DNA from: Streptomyces africanus
GTDB taxonomy: Bacteria; Actinomycetota; Actinomycetes; Streptomycetales; Streptomycetaceae
DNA length: 41,505 nt
Assembly (NCBI RefSeq): GCF_002150735.1
Contig: NZ_MUKA01000036.1
Location: forward strand, 316-41,820
Direction of reading: 5' to 3'
Part shown: positions 26,062 to 34,255 of the stretch, piece by piece
Numbering within the stretch: the first letter of the stretch is position 1
Layout of the letters: the number at the start of each line of letters is the position of its first letter
Notes under the pieces: model-generated
Databases searched by the model: none
What the model was told of the DNA's origin: nothing
Seen by the model: the letters and a program-made list of their open reading frames with translations, nothing else
Program-made: the position numbers and the translations under genes

Positions 26062-26288
26062 CCAATCGACGTTACAGCGAGTGAGCTCGGATCCCCGTCG
26101 AATCAACGGCTTTGTGATGACGATGTGATGTGGGATTCCTCTCAGGAGGAGGTTTATTTCCAGCGAATCCGTAATCGCCGGGCGCTGCGACCTTCAATTC
26201 CTTTGATCATTCCGGATGGGGGTTTTATTGGGCTTTTGGATTCGTTCACCGGGGCATGGCGCGGAATTCTCCGGGCGCTCACAGCGGG

Positions 26289-27458
26289 TCAGGGGGGACC
26301 CGAACCGTTCAGCCAGAACGCCCCGTACACCGCCGAGGCGACCGCCACCGACCCGAGCACCAGCGCTGACCTGCGGATACGCAGCCGGGCCAGGGCCAGG
26401 GCGAGAGGCAGCAGCAGCGGGAAGGCGGGCATCAGCAGCCGCGGTTTCGAGCCGAAGTAGCTCGACGCGCACAGGGCGAGCGCGGTGACCACACCGGTGT
26501 AGACCAGCAGCGGCAGCGGCTGGCGTCCACGTACTCCGGCCACATACAGCCAGACGACTGACACGACCCCGGCGATCAGCCCGGCACCGGCCAGGGCCGA
26601 GGGAAACGACGTGAACTTTTCGGCGACGAACCGGGCGAAGGCGTAACCCCCGTCGAAACCGTTGCGCCACCCCGCCTGCACGTCGAGATAGCCGAGCGGC
26701 CCCTTGCCGGTGTGGTGGCCGACCCACAGCACGTATCCGGCGGTGCCGAGGGGGGCGAGCAGCATGCCGAGAGCGCGGCGGGTGCGGGAGCCGACGTCGG
26801 GGGCGTCGCCGGACCGCCGTTCCCGGGCGAAGGAGGCGATGCCCGCCGCCCACACCGCGGCCACCACGGCGATCCCGACCGGACGGGTCAGCCCCGCCGG
26901 CAGGGCCAGCATGCCCGCGGTCACCCAGCGGCCCGTCAGCACCGCGTACAGCGACCACGCGGCGAGCGCCGTGAACAGCGACTCGCTGTACGCCATCGAC
27001 TGCACGATCCCGACCGGGAGCACGGCCCACAGCAGCACCGCGCACACCCCGGCCCGGCGGCCGTACACATGGTCCGCGACCGCGAAGATCCCCCAGGCCG
27101 CGGCGACCGAGGCGCCCAGGGCGACCAGGAAACCGCCGTCCGCGTACGACAGCGGGGACACCGCCGCCACCAGCCGCTCCAGCCAGGGCAGCAGCGGGAA
27201 GAACGCGAGATTCGAGTGCACGTCCCCGTTCGCCAGACGCACCTCGTAGCCGTAGCCGAGCTCGGCGACCCTGGTGTACCAGAGCGCGTCCCAGCGGGCG
27301 GTCAGCAGCGTGTACGCGCTCTTGTCGCGCGCCGCGCTCCACAGGGCCAGGGCGACGAGGCCCAGGACACGGACGGCCGCGTACCCGAGGAGCGCCGGGG
27401 CCGCCCGGTGCAGCGCCCCGGCGCGGGACGGGGCCGCGCGCGTCTCGAGATCGGTCAC
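26289..27458 (-). CDS. PIG-V-like membrane mannosyltransferase
   Basis: 389-residue multi-span protein resembling the actinobacterial PIG-V / GT-C glycosyltransferases that use polyprenyl-phosphate mannose. The N-terminal lumenal-type loop has 'LLTARWDALWYTRVAELGYG' and 'HSNLAFFPLLPWLERL', followed by 'GIVQSMAYSESLFTALAAWS', and it ends in 'SSYFGSKPRLLMPAFPLLLP'. Expected role: mannosylation of extracytoplasmic proteins or glycolipids. GTG 27458 is chosen because upstream in-frame sequence is Pro/Arg-rich and untypical. It is divergent from the MFS gene, with a perfect 14-bp palindrome in between. Confidence 0.82.
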   Translation of the reverse strand: MTDLETRAAPSRAGALHRAAPALLGYAAVRVLGLVALALWSAARDKSAYTLLTARWDALWYTRVAELGYGYEVRLANGDVHSNLAFFPLLPWLERLVAAVSPLSYADGGFLVALGASVAAAWGIFAVADHVYGRRAGVCAVLLWAVLPVGIVQSMAYSESLFTALAAWSLYAVLTGRWVTAGMLALPAGLTRPVGIAVVAAVWAAGIASFARERRSGDAPDVGSRTRRALGMLLAPLGTAGYVLWVGHHTGKGPLGYLDVQAGWRNGFDGGYAFARFVAEKFTSFPSALAGAGLIAGVVSVVWLYVAGVRGRQPLPLLVYTGVVTALALCASSYFGSKPRLLMPAFPLLLPLALALARLRIRRSALVLGSVAVASAVYGAFWLNGSGPP

Positions 27459-27523
27459 GGGCCCGATTATCGACCGGGGCCGGAACCGGCCGGCCGCCCG
27501 GGGCGTGGTCGACGGAGGGGGGA

Positions 27524-27537
27524 GTGGCGTACGCCAC
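27524..27537. promoter_or_regulatory. Perfect 14-bp palindrome in divergent promoter region
   Basis: GTGGCGTACGCCAC is fully self-complementary and lies 66 nt from the mannosyltransferase start and 185 nt before the MFS start. It looks like an operator for a dimeric regulator, which is not encoded next to it. Confidence 0.45.
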
Positions 27538-27721
27538 ATCTTTCCGCCGGACCTGTGAGAGGTCCGCCACTCGGCTCCGGCGCGGACTCGCGTACTCTGA
27601 CGTGTCACTCGCTGTTCGTTTGCGCGGGCCGGAGACCACCGCTCCTCTCCGGCCGAGTCGCGGGGGCGTCCCCCACCCCGTGAGCCCGCCGATCGCGAGG
27701 GAACATCTGGGAGGTACGTAC

Positions 27722-29323
27722 ATGTCCGGGACGACCACGGCCGCTGCGCTGCGCCGTCGGGCGGCCGGGGCCGGTGCCAACCGCTGGGTGGTTCTCGTCG
27801 TCCTCTGCGTCAGCCTGCTGCTGGTCGCCGTCGACGCCACCGTGCTGCACGTGGCGGTCCCCGCCGTCACCGAGGACCTGAAGCCCGGCGGGATAGAGCT
27901 GCTCTGGATCGTCGACGTCTATCCGCTCGTCTGCGCCTCGCTGCTGATCCTGTTCGGCACGCTGGGTGACCGCGTCGGCCGCCGACGGGTGCTGCTCCTC
28001 GGGTACGCGCTGTTCGGCCTCGCCTCCGGCCTCGCGGCCCTGGCGGACAACGCCCAGGTACTCATCGTGGCGCGGGCGCTGCTCGGCGTGGGCGGCGCGA
28101 TGATCATGCCCGCGACGCTGTCGATCCTCCGGCAGGTCTTCCCGGACCGGCGCGAGCGGGCGCTCGCGATCGGCATCTGGAGCGCCGTGGCCGCGGTGGG
28201 CGCGGCGGTCGGACCGCTGCTCGGCGGCTTCCTGCTGGAGCACTTCTGGTGGGGCTCGGTGTTCCTCGTCAACATCCCGTTGATGCTGGTCAGTCTCCCG
28301 GTCGGGCGACTGCTGCTGCCCGAGTCCAAGGGCGACGGCGAAGGGCCCTGGGACGTGGTCGGCGCGCTGATGGCGGCGATAGGGCTGTTCGGGGTGGTGC
28401 TGGGCGTCAAGCGGCTCGGCGGCGGGGAGTCGGTGGGGAGCCTGCTCACCGTGCTGCCGCTGGTGGTGGGCGCGGTGCTGCTGGTCGCGTTCGTACGGCG
28501 GCAGCGGCGGCGGACGCATCCGCTGGTCGACCTCGGCATGTTCGCGCGGCCGGCGTTCAGCACGGCCGTCGGGTGCATCGTGCTGGCGATGCTCGCGCTG
28601 GTCGGACTCGAACTGATCGCCGCGCAGTACCTCCAGCTGGTGCTCGGACTGTCGCCGCTGGAGACGGGGCTGCGGCTGCTGCCGCTGACGTTCGCCGCGA
28701 TGGCGGCCGGGCTGGCCGGGGCACGGATGCTGCGGCGGTTCGGGCCGCGGCGGATGGTGTGCTTCGGATTCTGCCTGACGGCGTTCGCGGTGGTACTGCT
28801 GACGGCGCTGGGCCGGACGGACGACTGCGCGCTGATGCTGACCGGGTTCGTGCTGCTCGGCTTCGGGCTGGAGACGACGCTGTTCGGGGCGTACGAGTCG
28901 ATGCTGAGCGAGGCGCCGCAGAACCAGGCCGGCGGGGCGGCGGCGATCGGGGAGACGTCGTACCAGCTGGGGGCGGGGATCGGGATCGCCCTGCTCGGCA
29001 CGGTGATGAACGCGGCGTACGCGCCCGGGTTGTCGGGTGTGCCGGGGGTGCCGGAGTCGGCGTCCTCCTCGGCGGGGCATTCGCTGGGGGAGGCGTACGA
29101 GGTCGCCGCGCAGCTGGGCGGGGTGGCCGGGGTTGCCCTGCGTCATGCCGCCCGGGACGCGTTCGTGCACGGGCTGCATGTGACGTTGCTGGTGAGTGCG
29201 GGGTTGTTGGTGCTCGGGGCGGTGATGGCGTTGCGGTTGCCGCGGGTCATGCAGTGTGAGGGTGACGGTGCGGTGGAGTTGCCTGCCCCGAGGGACGCCG
29301 CGGAGTCGCGCGTCTCGGTGTGA
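27722..29323 (+). CDS. DHA2-family MFS efflux transporter
   Basis: 533 residues with about 14 membrane helices, the size of QacA/SmvA-type drug:proton antiporters. Motif A 'FGTLGDRVGRRRVLLLGYA', the DHA2 motif D1-like 'VAVDATVLHVAVPAVTEDL' and motif C-like 'WSAVAAVGAAVGPLLGGFLL' are present. It probably exports cationic compounds or antibiotics. ATG 27722 has GGGAGGT about 8 nt upstream; the open frame continues upstream without a better start. No regulator is adjacent, but a perfect palindrome lies in the promoter region shared with the mannosyltransferase. Confidence 0.9.
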   Translation: MSGTTTAAALRRRAAGAGANRWVVLVVLCVSLLLVAVDATVLHVAVPAVTEDLKPGGIELLWIVDVYPLVCASLLILFGTLGDRVGRRRVLLLGYALFGLASGLAALADNAQVLIVARALLGVGGAMIMPATLSILRQVFPDRRERALAIGIWSAVAAVGAAVGPLLGGFLLEHFWWGSVFLVNIPLMLVSLPVGRLLLPESKGDGEGPWDVVGALMAAIGLFGVVLGVKRLGGGESVGSLLTVLPLVVGAVLLVAFVRRQRRRTHPLVDLGMFARPAFSTAVGCIVLAMLALVGLELIAAQYLQLVLGLSPLETGLRLLPLTFAAMAAGLAGARMLRRFGPRRMVCFGFCLTAFAVVLLTALGRTDDCALMLTGFVLLGFGLETTLFGAYESMLSEAPQNQAGGAAAIGETSYQLGAGIGIALLGTVMNAAYAPGLSGVPGVPESASSSAGHSLGEAYEVAAQLGGVAGVALRHAARDAFVHGLHVTLLVSAGLLVLGAVMALRLPRVMQCEGDGAVELPAPRDAAESRVSV

Positions 29324-29552
29324 CGCCCTTTTTGCCCACCCACGCGCCGCCCGTATCTGCCGGTTGAGGGGTGGAGGTCGCCTGTGGGGGTGGGCCGTCG
29401 TTGGCGGCTTGCGGTGGTGGCGGGCAGAGGTGGGTGTGCGGGCCGATGATGGGCGCGGACGCCGACGGCGCTGTGCCCCCACTGGCGACTTCGGCCGTCC
29501 AGTCGGCAGCTATGGGTGGTGCGGGGGCGGGTGGAGGTCGTAGCGTCTTGGT

Positions 29553-29563
29553 TAGCAGTGCTA
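29553..29563. promoter_or_regulatory. Small palindrome upstream of acyl-CoA dehydrogenase gene
   Basis: TAGCA-g-TGCTA is a perfect inverted repeat 26 nt before the ATG, in a short AT-richer stretch in otherwise G-rich DNA (29324-29552 shows no gene). A repressor site near the transcription start is plausible. Confidence 0.35.
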
Positions 29564-29589
29564 GTTAAAGAGCTTCGGAGGGTGTCCGC

Positions 29590-30780
29590 ATGTCCGAGTC
29601 GTCCAAGCTTCCTCCGTTCGATCCCGCCGATCCCCTCGGCCTCGACGACCTCCTGGAGCCGGAGGACCTCGGGATCAGGGACACCGTGCGGGCCTGGGCC
29701 GCGGACCGGGTGCTGCCGCATGTCGCCGAGTGGTACGAGAAGGGAGAGCTGCCGGAGATCAGGGAGCTCGCCCGGGAGCTGGGGGAGCTCGGCGCCCTGG
29801 GGATGTCCCTGGAGGGGTACGGGTGCGCCGGGGCGTCCGCCGTGCAGTACGGACTGGCGTGCCTGGAGCTGGAGGCCGCCGACTCCGGGATCCGCTCCCT
29901 CGTCTCCGTGCAGGGCTCCCTCGCCATGTACGCCATCCACCGGTTCGGCAGTGAGGCGCAGAAGCGGCAGTGGCTGCCCCGCATGGCTTCCGGCGAGGTC
30001 ATCGGGTGCTTCGGGCTGACCGAGCCCGACCACGGATCCGACCCGGCCTCCATGCGGACGTACGCCAAGCGCGACGGCACCGACTGGGTCCTGAGCGGCC
30101 GCAAGATGTGGATCACCAACGGTTCGGTCGCCGGCGTCGCCGTCGTGTGGGCGCAGACCGACGACGGGATCCGCGGGTTCGTCGTGCCGACGGACAGCGC
30201 CGGGTTCTCCGCCCCCGAGATCAAGCACAAGTGGTCCCTCAGGGCCTCCGTCACCAGCGAACTCGTCCTCGACGACGTACGGCTGCCCGCCGACGCCGTC
30301 CTCCCGGAGGGCACTGGCCTGCGCGGACCGCTCAGCTGTCTGTCGCACGCCCGGTACGGGATCGTCTGGGGCGCCATGGGCGCGGCCCGCAGTTGTTTCG
30401 AGGCCGCGGTCGACTACGCGAAGTCGCGGGAGCAGTTCGGACGGCCCATCGGCGGCTTCCAGCTCACCCAGGCCAAACTCGCCGACATGGCGGTCGAACT
30501 GCACAAGGGAATTCTGCTCGCCCATCACCTGGGGCGGCGTATGGACGCCGGCCGCCTGCGTCCCGAGCAGGTCAGCTTCGGCAAGCTCAACAACGTACGA
30601 GAAGCGATCGAGATCTGCCGCACGTCCCGCACCGTTCTCGGCGCCAACGGGATCTCGCTCGAATATCCCGTGATGCGGCACGCGACCAACCTCGAGTCGG
30701 TGCTCACCTACGAGGGCACCGTCGAGATGCACCAGCTCGTGCTGGGCAAGGCGCTCACCGGACTCGACGCCTTCCGGTGA
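29590..30780 (+). CDS. Acyl-CoA dehydrogenase, glutaryl-CoA dehydrogenase-like
   Basis: FAD enzyme of 396 residues oxidising acyl-CoA thioesters. Family motifs: 'CFGLTEPDHGSDPASMRTYA', 'WVLSGRKMWITNGSVAGVAV', 'HKWSLRASVTSELVLDDVRL' (very like the glutaryl-CoA dehydrogenase signature) and 'NLESVLTYEGTVEMHQLVLG', where E375 is the expected catalytic base. The best functional guess is oxidation and decarboxylation of glutaryl-CoA in lysine or tryptophan degradation, but other short-chain substrates are possible. ATG 29590 has GGAGGG about 8 nt upstream. It stands alone; a weak hairpin (30797-30802/30808-30813) follows. Confidence 0.88.
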   Translation: MSESSKLPPFDPADPLGLDDLLEPEDLGIRDTVRAWAADRVLPHVAEWYEKGELPEIRELARELGELGALGMSLEGYGCAGASAVQYGLACLELEAADSGIRSLVSVQGSLAMYAIHRFGSEAQKRQWLPRMASGEVIGCFGLTEPDHGSDPASMRTYAKRDGTDWVLSGRKMWITNGSVAGVAVVWAQTDDGIRGFVVPTDSAGFSAPEIKHKWSLRASVTSELVLDDVRLPADAVLPEGTGLRGPLSCLSHARYGIVWGAMGAARSCFEAAVDYAKSREQFGRPIGGFQLTQAKLADMAVELHKGILLAHHLGRRMDAGRLRPEQVSFGKLNNVREAIEICRTSRTVLGANGISLEYPVMRHATNLESVLTYEGTVEMHQLVLGKALTGLDAFR

Positions 30781-30796
30781 ACCCCGCGCGGGGGCG

Positions 30797-30813
30797 GGGC
30801 CGGTGAGCGGCCC
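30797..30813. terminator. Weak hairpin between convergent genes
   Basis: GGGCCG and CGGCCC form a 6-bp stem with a 5-nt loop in the 37-nt gap between the acyl-CoA dehydrogenase and sepF-like genes. Confidence 0.35.
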
Positions 30814-30817
30814 TGCC

Positions 30818-31255
30818 TCAGCTCTGGTTGAAGAAGCCGTCCGTGCGGTGCGCGCCCGGGTCGCCGTTCACGATCTCCGTGTTGGCGGGGGTCAGCAGGA
30901 ACACGCGGGTCGACACCCGCTCGATCGAACCGCGCAGGCCGAAGATCAGCCCGGCCGCGAAGTCGACCACGCGCTTGGCGTCGCCGGCGTCCATGGCCGT
31001 GAGGTTCATGATGACCGGCACGCCTTCGCGGAACAGCTCGCCGATGGCGCGCGCGTCCCGGAAGCTGTCCGGGGTCACCGTGCCGATGCGGCGCCCCTTC
31101 TCCTCGGCGACGTCCGAGGCCACCTTGACGCGCGGATCGGTGACCCAGGCCTCCCCGGGCTCGGTCCCGTCGGAGTAGTCGTCGTCGTAGTAACGCTCGT
31201 CTTCGTTGTCGTCGACGAGGCCAAGCCAGGCACTTGCCTTGCGTACCGATCCCAT
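30818..31255 (-). CDS. sflA: SepF-like cell division protein (SflA type)
   Basis: 145 residues. SepF proteins anchor and bundle FtsZ at the membrane. The N-terminus '[14 protein letters not shown]' could form the short membrane helix. An acidic linker ('[16 protein letters not shown]') leads to the SepF core '[20 protein letters not shown]', '[20 protein letters not shown]', '[11 protein letters not shown]'. It is not the ftsZ-linked sepF, because no ftsZ, ylmD or ylmE is nearby. Streptomyces has two further SepF-like proteins, and the gene order here matches the SflA locus (SCO1749, from memory), which acts with DynA/DynB in sporulation septation. ATG 31255 has GAGGAGG 5 nt upstream. Confidence 0.88.
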   Translation of the reverse strand: MGSVRKASAWLGLVDDNEDERYYDDDYSDGTEPGEAWVTDPRVKVASDVAEEKGRRIGTVTPDSFRDARAIGELFREGVPVIMNLTAMDAGDAKRVVDFAAGLIFGLRGSIERVSTRVFLLTPANTEIVNGDPGAHRTDGFFNQS

Positions 31256-31455
31256 GGACGCCTCCTCTCACAGCGGTCTTTCTGCTTTCCGCATCCCTAT
31301 GGTCGTCCATGATGCGGATGGCGCGCCAAGTGGATAGACGCCGCACGGGGGGTTTGTGACGGTACTGGTGCACAGCGAATCCGTCGAGAGTCCGTGTTTC
31401 CCAAGGGCCTTGTCGTAAACGACTGCTGACTGTGAGTGAAATATGATTCTTCGCG

Positions 31456-31487
31456 GCGTACGGGTGATGAGCGGTGCGTACGGGTGA
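31456..31487. repeat. 12-bp direct repeat upstream of DUF5685-like gene
   Basis: GCGTACGGGTGA occurs at 31456-31467 and 31476-31487, exactly 20 bp apart, in the divergent sflA/DUF5685-like intergenic region. A TATGAT (31442-31447) lies just upstream and could be a -10. Two copies two helical turns apart suggest a regulator site. Confidence 0.45.
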
Positions 31488-31544
31488 ACGCGATGGCCGA
31501 TACCATGCGGCGCCAAAACGTCGTACGGAGCACGGGGGACATCG

Positions 31545-32783
31545 ATGTTCGGAATGGTCAGGCCCTGTAGGCACCGGCTCGGGGAGAGCCTCACGGCCCA
31601 GTGGATGGCGCATTTGTGTGGGCTGTGCCTCGCGTTGCGCCGGGACCACGGGCAGCTCGCGCGCATCGTGACGAACTACGACGGGCTTCTCGTCTCGGTG
31701 TTGACGGAAGCTCAGGCGGGCCGGGCGGGCAGCACGTCGAGCGGTGCGGGGCGGCGTACGGCGGGGCCGTGTCCGCTGCGCGGGATGCGCACCGCGTCCG
31801 TCGCGCACGGTGAGGGAGCGCGGCTCGCGGCGGCCGTGTCGCTGGTGCTCGCCTCCGCCAAGGTGCGCGACCACGTCGCCGACGGCGATGGACTGCTGTC
31901 CCGAGCGCCGGTCGCGCGCGCCGCGCGCCGGATCGCCGTGGGCTGGGACCGCGCCGGGGCGCGCACCGGCTCCGCCGTCGGCTTCGACACGACCGTCCTG
32001 GTCGACGCCGTGGACCGGCAGAGCGGTATCGAGGCGCTCGCCGGGCCCGGTACGCCGATCCTGACGGTCACCGAACCGACCGAGACCGCGACCGCCGCCG
32101 CCTTCGCCCACACGGCGGTCCTCGCCGGCCGGCCGCACAACGCCGGGCCGCTCGCCGAGGCCGGACGGCTCTTCGGACGGCTGGCCCATCTGCTGGATGC
32201 CGTGGAGGACCTGCACGCTGATGCCGCGTCAGGTGCCTGGAACCCGATCGCCGCGACCGGTACCTCCCTCGCGGAGGCCCGGCGGCTCGCCGACGACGCG
32301 GTGCACGGGGTGCGGCTCGCGCTGCGCGACGCCGAATTCGCCGACGCGAAGCTCGTGCATCTGCTGTTCGTGCACGAACTGCGGCGCTCGGTGGACCGGG
32401 CGTTCGGCACGGTGCCGGTGTGCGCGTCGCACCAGGGCGGGCCGTACGGACAGCAGCCGCCCCAGGGGCCGTACGGCTCCGGGCAGCACCCGTACGCGGG
32501 CGGTGGTGGAAACCCGTACGCGGGTGGGGGCGGAAACCCGTTCGCAGGTGGGGGAGGAGGGTATGGCGGCGGTGGTCTCGGCGGTGGCGCGCCGGTGCCC
32601 CAGCCGCCCCAGGGCCGGCGCGGCTTCTGGGCCGGCTGCGGGATGTTCTGGCTGCTGTGCTGCACCTGCAAGCTGTGCTGTGCCGAGGAGTACGAGGGGC
32701 CGTGGTCCCGCAAGAAGCGCGAGGGCTGCTGCCGGGATTGCGACTGCGACGGGTGCGATTGCTGCTGCCCCTGCGACTGCTGA
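31545..32783 (+). CDS. DUF5685-like protein with Gly-rich repeats and Cys-rich C-terminus
   Basis: 412 residues, function unknown. The N-terminal ~290 residues match the DUF5685 pattern as I recall it: 'MFGMVRPCRHRLG', 'HLCGLCLALRRDHGQLARIV', 'CPLRGMRTASVAHGEGARLA' and 'GRLAHLLDAVEDLHADAASG' before 'NPI'. Conserved Cys residues there may bind metal. Then come a Gln/Pro/Gly linker and three 8-residue repeats (H/N-P-Y/F-A-G-G-G-G). The last 56 residues hold 16 cysteines, arranged as a hydrophobic cluster 'GMFWLLCCTCKLCC', a basic bridge, and a final Cys/Asp block 'CCRDCDCDGCDCCCPCDC'. No signal peptide is seen. It diverges from sflA. Confidence 0.8.
   Translation: MFGMVRPCRHRLGESLTAQWMAHLCGLCLALRRDHGQLARIVTNYDGLLVSVLTEAQAGRAGSTSSGAGRRTAGPCPLRGMRTASVAHGEGARLAAAVSLVLASAKVRDHVADGDGLLSRAPVARAARRIAVGWDRAGARTGSAVGFDTTVLVDAVDRQSGIEALAGPGTPILTVTEPTETATAAAFAHTAVLAGRPHNAGPLAEAGRLFGRLAHLLDAVEDLHADAASGAWNPIAATGTSLAEARRLADDAVHGVRLALRDAEFADAKLVHLLFVHELRRSVDRAFGTVPVCASHQGGPYGQQPPQGPYGSGQHPYAGGGGNPYAGGGGNPFAGGGGGYGGGGLGGGAPVPQPPQGRRGFWAGCGMFWLLCCTCKLCCAEEYEGPWSRKKREGCCRDCDCDGCDCCCPCDC
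32487..32558 (+). repeat. Three tandem 24-bp repeats inside the DUF5685-like gene
   Basis: Three in-frame 24-bp units (32487-32510, 32511-32534, 32535-32558) encode (H/N)P(Y/F)AGGGG. They differ by a few bases, so copy number could vary between strains. Confidence 0.8.
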
Positions 32784-32981
32784 CTCCACCGCGACCGGTG
32801 CTTCAGAAGGGCCCGGCCGAAAGGCCCTCTTGCGCCTACCGGCCGTTCGGCCGAATACTCCCCCCACAGCGCTTGTCAGGGGCACGGCGGATTCGGAATC
32901 CGGCCCGCCTCGCCCCGGACTGCGCCTCACGGGCCCGAAACCCCACGAGGGCCCCCGACTTCCTTTGTGGAGGAACGAAAA

Positions 32982-33887
32982 GTGAGGATCAAGCGCACCA
33001 CCCCCCGCAGCGGCATTTCGAGACGGACCCGGCTGATCGCCGTTTCCACCGGCCTCGTTGCCGCCGCAGCGATCGCGATCCCCAGCGCGAACGCCTCGGA
33101 CACCCCCACCACCTTCAGCGCCGCCGAACTCAAGAGTGCCAGCGGCTCCTTGCTGAAGGCCGACATCCCGGGCACCGCCTGGGCCGTCGACAGCAAGAAC
33201 AACCGTGTGCTCCTGACCGTCGACAGCACGGTCAGCCAGGCCGAGATAGCGAAGATCAAGCAGCAGGCCGGCGCCAACGCCGACGCGCTCACGATCAAGC
33301 GCACCCCCGGCAAGTTCAACAAGCTGATCCAGGGCGGCGACGCCATCTATGCGAGTAGCTGGCGCTGCTCCCTCGGCTTCAACGTCCGTGCCAGCAACGG
33401 CACCGAATACTTCCTGACCGCCGGTCACTGCACCGACGGCGCGGGCACCTGGTACTCCAACTCCGGCCGCACCACGGTCATCGGCTCGACCGCCGGCTCC
33501 AGCTTCCCGGGCAACGACTACGGCCTCGTCCGCTACAGCGGCTCCGTCAGCCGCCCCGGCACCGCGAACGGCGTGGACATCACGCGCGCGGCCACCCCGA
33601 GTGTGGGCACCACCGTCATCCGCGACGGCTCCACGACCGGTACGCACAGCGGCCGGGTCACCGCCCTCAACGCCACCGTCAACTACGGCGGCGGTGACGT
33701 CGTCTCCGGCCTGATCCAGACCACCGTCTGCGCCGAGCCCGGTGACTCCGGCGGGTCGCTCTACGGCAGCAACGGCGTCGCGTACGGTCTGACCTCCGGC
33801 GGCAGCGGTGACTGCACCTCCGGTGGTACGACGTTCTTCCAGCCCGTCACGGAGGCTCTGAGCGCCTACGGGGTCAGCGTGTACTAG
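32982..33887 (+). CDS. Streptogrisin B-like secreted serine protease
   Basis: Chymotrypsin-fold S1 protease, 301 residues from GTG 32982, which has GGAGG 8 nt upstream. Signal peptide ends near residue 38 (PSANA/S). A propeptide follows to about residue 115, and the mature enzyme starts at I116 ('[20 protein letters not shown]'), about 186 residues, as in S. griseus protease B. Catalytic triad: H149 (TAGHC), D179 (NDYGLV) and S256 (GDSGG). The C-terminus '[17 protein letters not shown]' matches SprB closely from memory. Two disulfides are expected (C129/C150, C250/C277-region). A terminator with a T-rich tail follows. Confidence 0.93.
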   Translation: MRIKRTTPRSGISRRTRLIAVSTGLVAAAAIAIPSANASDTPTTFSAAELKSASGSLLKADIPGTAWAVDSKNNRVLLTVDSTVSQAEIAKIKQQAGANADALTIKRTPGKFNKLIQGGDAIYASSWRCSLGFNVRASNGTEYFLTAGHCTDGAGTWYSNSGRTTVIGSTAGSSFPGNDYGLVRYSGSVSRPGTANGVDITRAATPSVGTTVIRDGSTTGTHSGRVTALNATVNYGGGDVVSGLIQTTVCAEPGDSGGSLYGSNGVAYGLTSGGSGDCTSGGTTFFQPVTEALSAYGVSVY

Positions 33888-33916
33888 GCCCCCGGCGGCA
33901 GTTCGCAGTACTTCGT

Positions 33917-33945
33917 AGCCCCCGCACGCATGGCGTGCGGGGGCT
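33917..33945 (+). terminator. Intrinsic terminator after streptogrisin B-like gene
   Basis: A perfect 13-bp inverted repeat (33917-33929 and 33933-33945) with a 3-nt loop, followed by TTCG. The rest of the 368-bp gap to the next protease gene is its promoter region. Confidence 0.88.
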
Positions 33946-34029
33946 TTCGTATGGAGCGCGGGCGCCCCTCCGAACCGGCTGCCGTGGGGGCGAAATTCAG
34001 CCACACGTGAACCTCGAAGAGTGCCCGCA

Positions 34030-34047
34030 CATTACTCGCGCGTAATG
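34030..34047. promoter_or_regulatory. CATTAC-N6-GTAATG inverted repeat upstream of streptogrisin D-like gene
   Basis: Perfect 6-bp arms with a 6-nt spacer. The core TTACTCGCGCGTAA has the same form as TTACTGACGCGTAA upstream of the lipase-like gene at 41216-41229. It probably is an operator for a dimeric regulator. Confidence 0.45.
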
Positions 34048-34255
34048 TTTGCACTGTGAACACAGGGGAGTTGGGTCCGATTTGATCGTGGACGGTCAAA
34101 ATGAGGGGGCGTGCGAAGCGCTGTCTACGCGCGTCTAGAACTCACCCTTGTGTGCCCCCCGTTGTCCTCGGAATAGTGGGCGCTCGTCAACAAAGCCTTC
34201 CGGTTCGCGAGGTCCCCACAACCTCCCGGGCCGACCCCCCACAGGAGGACGTGAG

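Noticed and set aside
26140..26175. Strong AGGAGGAGGT in an AT-richer stretch as sign of a small gene
   Set aside because: No ATG, GTG or TTG at a workable distance opens a plausible frame.
27605..29482. 625-codon minus-strand frame across the MFS gene
   Set aside because: Shadow of a 14-helix transporter; Arg/His/Gln-rich product.
31495..31502. WhiG-type promoter (GCCGATAC) before the DUF5685-like gene
   Set aside because: The -10-like element is near consensus, but no TAAA -35 stands about 15 nt upstream.
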